From contig NZ_QJKD01000020.1 in assembly GCF_003201875.1 (NCBI RefSeq), positions 44,275-108,274 of the forward strand: DNA of 64,000 bases, given 5' to 3'. A program made the translations under genes and the position numbers. The notes under the pieces are model-generated. The model was not told the origin of the DNA. It searched no databases and saw only the letters and a program-made list of their open reading frames with translations. This DNA comes from Hungatella effluvii (GTDB lineage: Bacteria > Bacillota > Clostridia > Lachnospirales > Lachnospiraceae). Shown in pieces: positions 1 through 7,256 of this stretch. The stretch's first letter is position 1; every line of letters begins with the position of its first letter.

Positions 1-184
1 CGTAGATTACTGGATGCCGTTTAACGGCGGAATCGGCCTTCATGACGCCAGCTGGAGAAGTAAATTCGGCGGCACGATCTATCAGTACGGCGGAAGCCAC
101 GGCTGTATTAACCTGCCTTCGGCGAAGGCGCAGACTCTTTACGATATGGTTTACACCGGCATACCGGTTATCTGTTATAATTAG
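1..184 (+). CDS. L,D-transpeptidase, C-terminal end (partial)
   Basis: Only the last 60 codons are present, in the frame beginning at base 2 and ending at TAG 182-184. They contain the YkuD-domain catalytic stretch SHGCINLP, whose Cys is the nucleophile that forms 3-3 cross-links in peptidoglycan; the enzyme would act outside the membrane. The segment is closely similar to the same region of the complete transpeptidase at 12085-13824 (shared YWMPFNGGIGLHDA), so the two are probably paralogues. Unlike that one, this protein stops directly after the catalytic domain and has no Thr/Pro-rich tail. The N-terminal part lies outside the window. Confidence 0.9.
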   Translation, partial: VDYWMPFNGGIGLHDASWRSKFGGTIYQYGGSHGCINLPSAKAQTLYDMVYTGIPVICYN

Positions 185-212
185 TTGAATAGAATATTTT
201 TGAATATTAAAA

Positions 213-265
213 AGTCCGGGCCTGCCGGACACGCTGACCGTCAGTGTGTCCGACAGGCCCGGACT
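213..265 (+). terminator. Rho-independent terminator after the L,D-transpeptidase
   Basis: A near-perfect 20-base stem (agtccgggcctgccggacac and its complement) around a short loop, followed by a modest T-rich stretch, lies 29 bases after the stop codon. The stem is symmetrical, so some termination on the other strand is possible. Confidence 0.85.
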
Positions 266-323
266 CTTTATTCTGCCTCACGGCATTCCGTCGAACGCAG
301 GTAAGAGGATCTTAAAAAATGAA

Positions 324-376
324 CTGTCTTGTCAACTGCCATTTTGATTGACAAGACAGATGGATTATGGTAAATT
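324..376 (+). promoter_or_regulatory. Promoter with a perfect inverted repeat over the -35 box
   Basis: TTGACA at 348-353 and TAAATT at 371-376 are exactly 17 bases apart, a good sigma-A-type promoter for the phosphorylase/ECF operon. A perfect 12-base inverted repeat (CTGTCTTGTCAA at 324-335, its complement at 348-359, 12-base gap) includes the whole -35 box. A repressor bound there would block RNA polymerase. The obvious candidate is the NiaR-type regulator encoded as the last gene of the operon; that assignment is inference. Confidence 0.65.
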
Positions 377-382
377 TAAACA

Positions 383-440
383 AAAGGGCAGTACTGTTTT
401 TGGCGAAAGTGTCAGAGAGATAAAGGAAGTACAGCCCTTT
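383..440 (+). repeat. Second, longer inverted repeat in the leader
   Basis: Thirteen bases at 383-395 (AAAGGGCAGTACT) pair with 428-440 with one mismatch, across a 32-base loop. It lies downstream of the predicted transcription start and upstream of the ribosome binding site, so it would form a hairpin in the leader RNA. No known riboswitch pattern was recognised. Confidence 0.45.
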
Positions 441-492
441 CTGAACGTGAAAACAGATAACAGAAATGAGAAATAAGAAGGGAGATGGGAAC

Positions 493-1257
493 ATGGATGA
501 GATCATGCCTCATATCAGGCTGTCAAGGGAACAGGCCGCGGACTATGTGCTTTTGCCCGGAGATCCGCAGAGGCTGGACCGGATAGCGGAATGCCTTGAA
601 GGAGTGAAAGAACTGGCTTATAACAGGGAATACCGGAGCCTGAGAGGACTCTACAAGGGCGTTTCGGTCATGGCGGTATCCACGGGGATTGGCGGAGCGT
701 CCACCACCATAGCGGTGGAGGAACTGGCAAGAATCGGTGCGAAGTCGATGATACGGATCGGAAGCTGCGGCGCTTTAAAAAAGGGGATCCGGCTGGGGGA
801 CTTAATTCTGGTAAACGGCGCCGTGCGGGATGACGGTGCCTCGGTCACTTATGTGGACAGTATTTACCCGGCCATACCGGACACGGAACTGTTAGCGGCA
901 TGTATGGAGAGCGCAAAGGAGCTGGGGGCGAAGTCCCATGTGGGAATCGCCAGAAGTCATGACAGCTTCTATATCGACGACGAGGAGGCGGTCAGTACCT
1001 ACTGGGGGGAGAGGGGCGTGCTCGGCTCCGATATGGAAACGGCGGCGCTGTTTGTCGTCGGAAGGCTGCGGGGCGTAAGGACGGCCTCGATCTTAAACAC
1101 GGTCGTGGAATGGGAGGATTCTCTGGAGGATAACATTAACAGCTATACAGGCGGAGAGTCCGCCATGATGCAGGGGGAACGGATGGAGATTCTTACAGCG
1201 CTTGAAGCGTTTGTACGAATAGATAAAAACAAACAGGGAGGCAATTCGTATGAGTAA
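493..1257 (+). CDS. Nucleoside phosphorylase, uridine-phosphorylase-like
   Basis: A 254-residue PNP/UDP-family enzyme. These enzymes cleave a nucleoside with phosphate to give free base and (deoxy)ribose 1-phosphate in the cytosol. LPGDPQRLDRIAE near the N-terminus is the phosphate-binding start of the family; IGSCGALKKGIRLGD matches the central signature and SDMETAAL the ribose-binding MEtAA motif. Length equals E. coli Udp (253). The Gln and Arg that E. coli Udp uses to read uracil (in its GQER segment) are not conserved here (IDDEEA), so the base specificity is open. ATG 493 is preferred over ATG 466 because GGGAG lies about 9 bases upstream. The end overlaps the ECF S gene by 8 bases. Confidence 0.85.
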   Translation: MDEIMPHIRLSREQAADYVLLPGDPQRLDRIAECLEGVKELAYNREYRSLRGLYKGVSVMAVSTGIGGASTTIAVEELARIGAKSMIRIGSCGALKKGIRLGDLILVNGAVRDDGASVTYVDSIYPAIPDTELLAACMESAKELGAKSHVGIARSHDSFYIDDEEAVSTYWGERGVLGSDMETAALFVVGRLRGVRTASILNTVVEWEDSLEDNINSYTGGESAMMQGERMEILTALEAFVRIDKNKQGGNSYE

Positions 1258-1852
1258 TATTTTTAAGACCAAATTGAATGCAGCATGTATCGTTCTGATT
1301 CCGGCCTGTATCGGGATCAACTATTTAGGGAAGCTGTTCGCGTCAGTTTTAAAGCTGCCGTTATGGCTGGATTCCATCGGAACCTGCATCGGCGCGGTGC
1401 TGGGAGGTCCGATCATCGGAGGAATCTGCGGTGCGGCGAACAACTTAATCTACGGCTTTACCACGGGTGATTCCATCACCCTGGTCTATGCGCTGACCAG
1501 TCTCGGTATTGGCGTTGCAGTCGGAATCATGGCAAGACTCGGACGCATGAAGAAGTTTTCCGGCGCTGTTTTAACGGCATGTGTGGCCGGATTTGTAGCA
1601 GTTCTTATTTCCACACCGCTCAACATCGTGTTCTGGGGCGGTACAACCGGTAACCTCTGGGGCGACGCAGTATTCGCATGGTCTCAGGCTTCCGGCCTTC
1701 CGGTAGCTCTGGGCTCCTTCCTGGACGAAGTGATCGTCGATGTTCCGGATAAGCTGATTACACTGTTAATTGTGTTTGCCATCATCAAGGGACTGCCGAA
1801 GAAGCTGACCTCCCTCTATGAGATGGGCGATGAGGTGGAAAGCCTCGATTAA
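1250..1852 (+). CDS. ECF transporter substrate-binding S component
   Basis: A 200-residue, very hydrophobic protein with about six predicted membrane segments, rich in small residues and with the motif LDSIGTCIGAVLGGPIIGG, typical of ECF S components of the riboflavin-transporter-like fold. It would bind a vitamin or nucleobase-like molecule outside the cell and work with the T and ATPase genes that follow at once. The start overlaps the phosphorylase stop by 8 bases, implying translational coupling. The substrate cannot be read from sequence; context (nucleoside phosphorylase upstream, NiaR-like regulator downstream) points to a nucleoside or a niacin-related compound. Confidence 0.8.
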   Translation: MSNIFKTKLNAACIVLIPACIGINYLGKLFASVLKLPLWLDSIGTCIGAVLGGPIIGGICGAANNLIYGFTTGDSITLVYALTSLGIGVAVGIMARLGRMKKFSGAVLTACVAGFVAVLISTPLNIVFWGGTTGNLWGDAVFAWSQASGLPVALGSFLDEVIVDVPDKLITLLIVFAIIKGLPKKLTSLYEMGDEVESLD

Positions 1853-1885
1853 TCATGAAATTTTAAATGAAGGATGGAGCGTTTT

Positions 1886-2659
1886 ATGAAAAGTATCAGC
1901 CTTTTTGTGGACAGAGATACGTATTTGACCAGGCTGCATCCCTTTGCCAAGATGCTTTACATCGTGGCGGCCATCAGTGTGCCCTTAATCACGGGCACAC
2001 TGTGGATGTTCGGCGTGTTTATCGCAGTCAGCCTGGGACTGCTCATCAGCGGAAAAATCATTAAAAAGGTCTTTCCGCTGATCGCTTTTTCGTTTACCAT
2101 CATCATCACGGTCTTCCTGATCCACGGCCTGTTCAACCGGGAGAATCAGAATGTCCTGGCGGCCTTAGGGCCGCTTAAGTTCTATAAGGAAGGGCTTCTC
2201 TACGCTTCCAGGATCGGGCTTAACATCTTAAACATGCTTTTGGCATTCGCCATGTTTGTGCTGACCACAAAGCCGGCTACGCTGGTGGATGATTTAGAGC
2301 AGGCGGGATTTTCCCCGCGCTTTGGATATATGATCAGCTCTGTCTTCCAGATCATCCCGCAGATGATGGGAACGATGAATACCATCATGGATGCACAGCG
2401 GAGCAGAGGGATGGAGACGGAAGGAAGCCTGTTCGTGCGGGCGAAGGCATTTATCCCGTTGATTTCACCGGTAGTGAGCAGTTCTCTCATCAATACCAGG
2501 GAGAGGGCCATCGCGCTGGAGGTGCGGGGCTTTGATTCGAAGACAAAGAAAACGTTTTTAAGCGATCATAAGATCAAGGGACGTGACCGGGCATTTATGG
2601 CTCTGATGGTCCTCCTGATCGCAGGTTCTATCGTATGGAGGGTGATAAGATGGCTCTGA
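1886..2659 (+). CDS. ecfT: ECF transporter transmembrane T component
   Basis: A 257-residue CbiQ/EcfT-family protein, the membrane scaffold that couples the ATPases to the S component. Near the C-terminal side it carries the coupling-helix signatures AQRSRGME and ALEVRGFDSK (variants of the Ala-Arg-Gly motifs that dock into the ATPase grooves). At least five hydrophobic segments are visible. ATG 1886 is preferred over the in-frame ATG 1874 because GGAG at 1876-1879 is correctly spaced for it, whereas nothing usable precedes 1874. The last codons overlap the start of the ATPase gene. Confidence 0.85.
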   Translation: MKSISLFVDRDTYLTRLHPFAKMLYIVAAISVPLITGTLWMFGVFIAVSLGLLISGKIIKKVFPLIAFSFTIIITVFLIHGLFNRENQNVLAALGPLKFYKEGLLYASRIGLNILNMLLAFAMFVLTTKPATLVDDLEQAGFSPRFGYMISSVFQIIPQMMGTMNTIMDAQRSRGMETEGSLFVRAKAFIPLISPVVSSSLINTRERAIALEVRGFDSKTKKTFLSDHKIKGRDRAFMALMVLLIAGSIVWRVIRWL

Positions 2660-4413
2660 TTGAAGTGACAAATTTGAAATACCGTTACCCCCATACGGAA
2701 AAGCTGGCGCTGGACGGCCTTGATTTCCAGGTGGAAAAGGGCAGCTTTATCGGGATTGTCGGTGAAAACAAGGCTGGCAAGAGCACGCTCTGTCAGGCTC
2801 TCGTCGGCCTGGTCCCCACGATGTTCAAGGGGGCTTATGGCGGAAAGATCGTGATCGACGGGCAGGAAGCTGCCAAAACACCGGTGGCGCTGCTCTGTCA
2901 GAAGGTGGGACTGATCTTTCAGAATCCATTTAACCAGCTTTCCGGGGCGAAGGATACGGTATTTGGAGAAATTGCCTTCGGCCTGCAGAATTTAGGTGTG
3001 CCGCGGGAGGAGATCGTGCGCCGGGTGGAAGAGAATTTAAGGCTGCTCGACATCGAACAGTATCGCGACAGGAACCCCTTCGATTTATCGGGAGGACAAA
3101 CGCAGAGAGTCGCTATTGCCAGTATTCTGGCCATGCAGCCAGAGATTATTGTGCTCGACGAACCGACCTCCCAGCTGGATCCCCAGGGAAGCGAGGAGGT
3201 GTTCCGGGTGGTGGATAAGCTGTCCAAAACCGGAATCACCATTATTATGGTGGAGCATAAGATGGAAAAACTGGCCTCCTACTGCGATAAAATCCTGCTT
3301 CTCCACGATGGGAAACAGATTGCGTACGATACGCCGGAGAAGATATTCTCCAGAGATGATTTGGAAGAACTGGGCGTGGAAGCGCCTGTGTTTACAAGAG
3401 TCTGCCGGAAGCTTTCCGTGTGCAGAAAAGAGGAGGGAAAGCGCCTTTATCCGGTGACGATGGAGCAGACCATGGCTTTGCGGGATCTATTTCCGGCGGG
3501 GCTAAGCGGAAAGAGAATGGGAGCAGAAAGGCTGGGCGGTGAAGCGGAAAGGATGCCTCATGAGATGGAAAGCCAGCCAGCTGCCGCTGACGGACTGCCT
3601 GGGGAAATCTTCCGCATAAAAGACCTGTCGTTCCACTATCTGGAGCATGTTCCGGTTATGGAAGGCCTTACTATGAAGCTGGATGCGAGACCCACCGCGG
3701 TGATCGGCCAGAACGGTGCCGGAAAGACGACGCTGGTCAAGCTGTTAAAGGGGCTGCTGAAGCCGGTTTCCGGTACGATCCTCTTTAGTAATGAGGATAT
3801 ATCGGAGCGAACGGTGGCACAGCTGGCCGGCAGTGTGGGGTATGTATTCCAGAATCCGGATGACCAGATCTTTAAAAACCGTGTGATGGACGAAGTCATG
3901 GTGGGCCCCCTTAATATCGGCATGAGCCGGGAGGCAGCGGAAAAGCGGGCAAGAGAAGCCCTTTCCATGGTAGGACTCTTAGATGCGGCGGAAGAAAATC
4001 CCTATGATCTGGATTTATCGGAGCGGAAGATGGTGGCAATCGCGTCTGTTGTGGCCATGGATACACAGGTTCTGATTCTGGATGAGCCGACCATTGCCCA
4101 GGATGCAAGAGGACGCGCAGTCATAGGATCGATTGTAAGAAAACTGAGTAATTCCGGAAAGTTTGTGCTGGCGATTCTTCATGATATGGATTTCGTGGCG
4201 GAGTATTTTGAGCGGGTCATCGTGATGGCACATGGAAAGGTGCTGGCCGATGGACCGAAGGAGTCCGTATTTTATGAGGCAGATGCCCTGGCGGCTGCAA
4301 AGCTGGAACAGCCCCACACGGCGGCCCTCTGCCGGAAACTGGGGTATGAGGGGGCATTTATGACAGTGAATGATATAAACGACAGAAAAGATGGGACTGC
4401 GGAACAGGAGTGA
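2650..4413 (+). CDS. ECF transporter ATPase, two nucleotide-binding domains in one chain
   Basis: A 587-residue fusion of two EcfA-type ABC ATPases. Domain 1: Walker A GENKAGKST (about residue 38, with Lys where Gly is usual), signature LSGGQTQR (about 147), Walker B IIVLDEPTSQLD. A poorly conserved linker (about residues 255-310) joins domain 2: Walker A GQNGAGKTT (about 354), Walker B VLILDEPTIAQD. The second signature is LSERK instead of LSGGQ, so one composite ATP site is predicted to be degenerate. ATG 2650 follows GGAGG at 2637; the gene starts inside the end of ecfT and its TGA overlaps the next ATG. It energises uptake at the inner face of the membrane. Confidence 0.88.
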   Translation: MALIEVTNLKYRYPHTEKLALDGLDFQVEKGSFIGIVGENKAGKSTLCQALVGLVPTMFKGAYGGKIVIDGQEAAKTPVALLCQKVGLIFQNPFNQLSGAKDTVFGEIAFGLQNLGVPREEIVRRVEENLRLLDIEQYRDRNPFDLSGGQTQRVAIASILAMQPEIIVLDEPTSQLDPQGSEEVFRVVDKLSKTGITIIMVEHKMEKLASYCDKILLLHDGKQIAYDTPEKIFSRDDLEELGVEAPVFTRVCRKLSVCRKEEGKRLYPVTMEQTMALRDLFPAGLSGKRMGAERLGGEAERMPHEMESQPAAADGLPGEIFRIKDLSFHYLEHVPVMEGLTMKLDARPTAVIGQNGAGKTTLVKLLKGLLKPVSGTILFSNEDISERTVAQLAGSVGYVFQNPDDQIFKNRVMDEVMVGPLNIGMSREAAEKRAREALSMVGLLDAAEENPYDLDLSERKMVAIASVVAMDTQVLILDEPTIAQDARGRAVIGSIVRKLSNSGKFVLAILHDMDFVAEYFERVIVMAHGKVLADGPKESVFYEADALAAAKLEQPHTAALCRKLGYEGAFMTVNDINDRKDGTAEQE

Positions 4414-4940
4414 TGGATCGAGTGGACGGAGATAAGAGAAGACAGCAGATCATGGAGATACTGAATCAGGAGACGTCTCCTGTGTCCGGAGCGGAGCTGG
4501 CGAAGCGGGCGGGAGTGAGCCGTCAGGTCGTGGTTCAGGATATCGCCCTTCTGCGGGCCGAGAATAAGGAGATCATGTCCACAAATAAGGGCTATGTTCT
4601 CTATAAACCCCAGCAGGGGGCGGGGAAGGCGCGCGTCCGTGTCTTCCGGGTGAATCACGACACGGAGCACATGCTGGACGAGCTTCAGACGATCGTGGAT
4701 TACGGAGGAAGAATTCTGGACGTATCCATTGAACACGCACTTTACGGCCAGATCAGCGTGGATTTAATTATCAACAACCGGCTGGATGCGCTGGAATTCG
4801 TGAATCAGATGGCGATGAGCAGGGATCAGCCGTTAAAGGCCCTGACCGGCGGCTGCCATTACCACACGGTGGCCGCGGATTCGGAAAAGAATCTGGATAT
4901 GATAGAGATGGATCTCCAAAGAAAGGGATATCTGGTCTAG
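4413..4940 (+). CDS. niaR: NiaR-type (HTH_11 + 3H domain) transcriptional regulator
   Basis: A 175-residue protein. Residues about 8-60 form a winged helix (GAELAKRAGVSRQVVVQDIALLRA); the rest matches the 3H domain, with conserved histidines visible in VNHDTEH, IEHALYG and GGCHYHTV. Known NiaR/YrxA proteins are niacin-responsive, metal-dependent repressors of NAD biosynthesis or niacin uptake genes. Here the gene closes an ECF transporter operon and its ATG overlaps the preceding stop (TGATG). The AGGAG at 4406-4410 is very close to this ATG, so a GTG 9 bases further in could also serve. Autoregulation through the 324-359 inverted repeat is likely but inferred. Confidence 0.82.
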   Translation: MDRVDGDKRRQQIMEILNQETSPVSGAELAKRAGVSRQVVVQDIALLRAENKEIMSTNKGYVLYKPQQGAGKARVRVFRVNHDTEHMLDELQTIVDYGGRILDVSIEHALYGQISVDLIINNRLDALEFVNQMAMSRDQPLKALTGGCHYHTVAADSEKNLDMIEMDLQRKGYLV

Positions 4941-4956
4941 ACCGGATATCCCTTTT
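4922..4956. terminator. Bidirectional terminator
   Basis: AAAGGGATATC, a palindromic centre (GGTCTAGACC) and GATATCCCTTTTT form one near-perfect hairpin, which includes the niaR stop codon. It serves the + operon, and probably also the convergent gene at 4981-5478. Confidence 0.85.
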
Positions 4957-4980
4957 TGACGGCTGGCGGCAGCCTTCAGG

Positions 4981-5478
4981 CTATTCGCTGCAGAATACAA
5001 TGATCTTTTCCGGCGTGGTCATGGCCGGGATACTGCGCGTGGTGGTACTGTAGAGTACCAACAGGTAGTGATTCGCCGGTGTGCCGTAGTAGATCTGTCC
5101 GTTGGCCATAAGTACTTCGGTCCCGCCCTTTTCCGACAGGTTTAATTTGAGAGTCGCATCTGAATTAACCAGATTTTCGTCAAAATAGTCGAAGGCGGCG
5201 AAGAGACCGTCATCCGTCTCTGCAATCAGAACTGCGTGATAGCGGGGCGGATAGATAAGAGGTGTGGGAACCGAATTGTCGTAGAACGCGACAATGGGGT
5301 CTCCGGGCTTTAACGTCTCCTGGCCTTCCACATAGGTGAGGGGGGTGACAGTAAAGGTAACAGGGCCGATATCCTGCGTCATGACGAAAAATAAAAGAGT
5401 GCAGTCCTGCGTGCTGTCTGCTGCCTGCATGGGGGTGATGGAGGTGATGGTTCCATAAACCGGTGTAAACTGTGCCAT
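4981..5478 (-). CDS. Conserved hypothetical protein, function unknown
   Basis: 165 residues, no signal peptide or membrane segment, Thr/Pro/Tyr-rich and predicted mostly beta. It begins MAQFTPVYGTI and ends with a patterned YSTTTRSIPAMTTPEKIIVF, which looks like a conserved C-terminal strand pair. I do not recognise an enzymatic motif. ATG 5478 is chosen over the upstream ATG 5496 because AAGGA lies 7 bases before it. A TATTAT box lies upstream on the same strand. It is a single gene, divergent from the DegV operon and convergent with niaR. Confidence 0.7.
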   Translation of the reverse strand: MAQFTPVYGTITSITPMQAADSTQDCTLLFFVMTQDIGPVTFTVTPLTYVEGQETLKPGDPIVAFYDNSVPTPLIYPPRYHAVLIAETDDGLFAAFDYFDENLVNSDATLKLNLSEKGGTEVLMANGQIYYGTPANHYLLVLYSTTTRSIPAMTTPEKIIVFCSE

Positions 5479-5643
5479 GTGATATTCCTTATGCATACAC
5501 TTTTCTTTTTATAATATGAAATGGGACGGCAATGCGTGAAACGGAATAAATATGAAAAAATTTTAGGTTACAAAAATATTTAGAAAAATGCTAAAAATGG
5601 CGAAATGTGACTAAAATTTTGTCAGATATCGAATAAATTACAA

Positions 5644-5672
5644 TGGACAGGTTGTGATAGGTTTAGTATAAT
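5644..5672 (+). promoter_or_regulatory. Promoter of the degV-GH3-HD-GYP operon
   Basis: TGGACA at 5644-5649, 17-base spacer, TATAAT at 5667-5672. The -10 box overlaps an in-frame ATG at 5671, which therefore cannot be the translation start of the next gene. Confidence 0.75.
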
Positions 5673-5748
5673 GGAAGTGTCGCGTAAATATTTTCAGTCT
5701 TTTTGTGAGATGCGTGACAGCTGTATACGGATGAGAGGAGAATCAGAC

Positions 5749-6669
5749 ATGGAAAACAGCAGGTTTGCAGTGATCAGTGACAGCTCCTGTGATTTACCCG
5801 ATGAGCTGACTGCAGCGAAGGAGATCACGGTGGTGCCGTTCTATGTTTCTTTTGACGGAGAAACCTATAAAAAAGAGGGAACGGAAATCGGCATTCGCGA
5901 ATTTTACCGGGAGATGGTGGAACAGCCCGGTGTATATCCCAAATCTTCCATGCCGTCGATTCAGGATTATGTCGACGTATTTCAGCCGTTTGCACAGGCG
6001 CGTATTCCTGTTCTGTGTATCTGCATCACGACGAAATTCAGCGGTTCCATGCAGTCCGCGCTGAATGCAAAGGAAATGGTGCTGAGCCAGTATGAGGATG
6101 CGCAGATTGAAGTGATAGACGCAACCGTGAACACCGTACTTCAGGGACTGTTTGTGCTGGAGGCCGTCTCGATGAGAGAGGAAGGGATGACCCTTACGGA
6201 GGCTGCTGCGGCACTCGACGAGATCAAGGAGAGCGGCCGGATTTTCTTTACGATCGGAAGCATGGATTATCTGCAGCACGGCGGAAGAATCGGGAAAGTG
6301 GCCGGAGCCGCGGCTTCTGTGCTGGGGATCAGGCCCATCATTACCCTGAAGCAGGGAGAGATATTTCCAAGCGGAATATCGAGGAGCAGGAGAAAATCGA
6401 TCGATAAGGTGATCGCTCTTTTGCTCGATTATTTGAAGGAAAACGGGCGGCCCATGAGCAGCTACCGGTTTACCATAGGCTTTGGCTATGACCGTGACGA
6501 GGCGGTTTTATTTAAGGAACAGGTGCTTGCAGCGCTCAGAACCGGGGGGTATGAGATGGAAGATGCCTGGATCAACCAGATTGGTGCGACGATTGCCGTT
6601 CACACGGGGCCGTATCCGCTGGGAATCGGAATTATCAGACGTCATAAAAAAGAAAGGCAGGGAGAATGA
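5749..6669 (+). CDS. DegV family fatty-acid-binding protein
   Basis: 306 residues. The hallmark DegV motifs are present: ISDSSCDLP at the N-terminus, SMPSIQDY (about 65), a lipid-carboxylate-binding TTKFSGSMQSA, and the C-terminal GATIAVHTGPYPLGIGII. In other Firmicutes, FakB proteins of this family present a fatty acid to the kinase FakA; DegV-only paralogues bind lipids with unclear roles. No FakA gene is near. ATG 5749 has AGAGGAG 8 bases upstream and lies 77 bases after the -10 box. The stop overlaps the next start (ATGA). Confidence 0.9.
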   Translation: MENSRFAVISDSSCDLPDELTAAKEITVVPFYVSFDGETYKKEGTEIGIREFYREMVEQPGVYPKSSMPSIQDYVDVFQPFAQARIPVLCICITTKFSGSMQSALNAKEMVLSQYEDAQIEVIDATVNTVLQGLFVLEAVSMREEGMTLTEAAAALDEIKESGRIFFTIGSMDYLQHGGRIGKVAGAAASVLGIRPIITLKQGEIFPSGISRSRRKSIDKVIALLLDYLKENGRPMSSYRFTIGFGYDRDEAVLFKEQVLAALRTGGYEMEDAWINQIGATIAVHTGPYPLGIGIIRRHKKERQGE

Positions 6670-7256
6670 GTTATCTTGCAGCAGGCGTGATTGCTTTTGG
6701 TATGTTTTTACTCTATGATCTGAACAGCTTTACCTGGAAAAACCGCATTCTGCACACCTTTTTCCTGATCGGGAACGTGATTCTGCTGGCGTCTACGGCC
6801 GCCTGTTTCGTCACGCTGATCCGGGCGTACGGCGCGCCGGTCTGGAGAATTGTGATTTTTGGTGCGCTGGCCGTAAGCCAGGCAGCACTGCTGATCTACA
6901 CACTGTTTTTTGCATTGCCGTTTGAGAAAACGTATACCAGGCTGGAAGAAAACCCGCCAGTGTACACAGAGGGCGTTTATTCCCTCTGCAGACACCCGGG
7001 GGTGGTGTGGTTTTTCTTTCTGTATCTCTTTCTTGCCCTTTTAACCGGGCAGAGACTGATGATGGCTGTGTGTATCTGTTACAGTGGGCTCAATGTTTTG
7101 TATGTCTGGTTTCAGGACCGGGTTACATTTAAGAAGACGCTTTCAGGCTATGAGGCGTATCAGAGGGAAACGCCATTTCTGATACCCAGCGGAAAGAGTA
7201 TCCGCAAATGTGCCGGGTACTTCCGGACAATGGAGGAGGACGGGGATGAAATTTGA
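6666..7256 (+). CDS. ICMT/PEMT-like membrane methyltransferase
   Basis: 196 residues with about five hydrophobic helices. The C-terminal half carries YSLCRHPGVVWFFFLYL, the Arg-His-Pro cofactor motif of the isoprenylcysteine carboxyl methyltransferase / phospholipid methyltransferase superfamily, followed by a distal YEAYQRETPFLIP that matches the conserved Glu/Pro end of such proteins. The family moves a methyl group from SAM to a lipid-like acceptor within the membrane. It overlaps degV by 4 bases and the GH3 gene by 11, so the three are co-translated. The acceptor is unknown; a GH3-made acyl product is an attractive guess. Confidence 0.75.
   Translation: MSYLAAGVIAFGMFLLYDLNSFTWKNRILHTFFLIGNVILLASTAACFVTLIRAYGAPVWRIVIFGALAVSQAALLIYTLFFALPFEKTYTRLEENPPVYTEGVYSLCRHPGVVWFFFLYLFLALLTGQRLMMAVCICYSGLNVLYVWFQDRVTFKKTLSGYEAYQRETPFLIPSGKSIRKCAGYFRTMEEDGDEI

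Noticed and set aside
312..506. Minus-strand open frame of 64 codons opposite the phosphorylase leader
   Set aside because: It runs through the promoter and inverted repeat, has no ribosome binding site and a composition like random AT-rich sequence.
5671..5748. Upstream in-frame ATG as start of the degV gene
   Set aside because: It overlaps the -10 box of the promoter, so it cannot be in the transcript; ATG 5749 has a good ribosome binding site.
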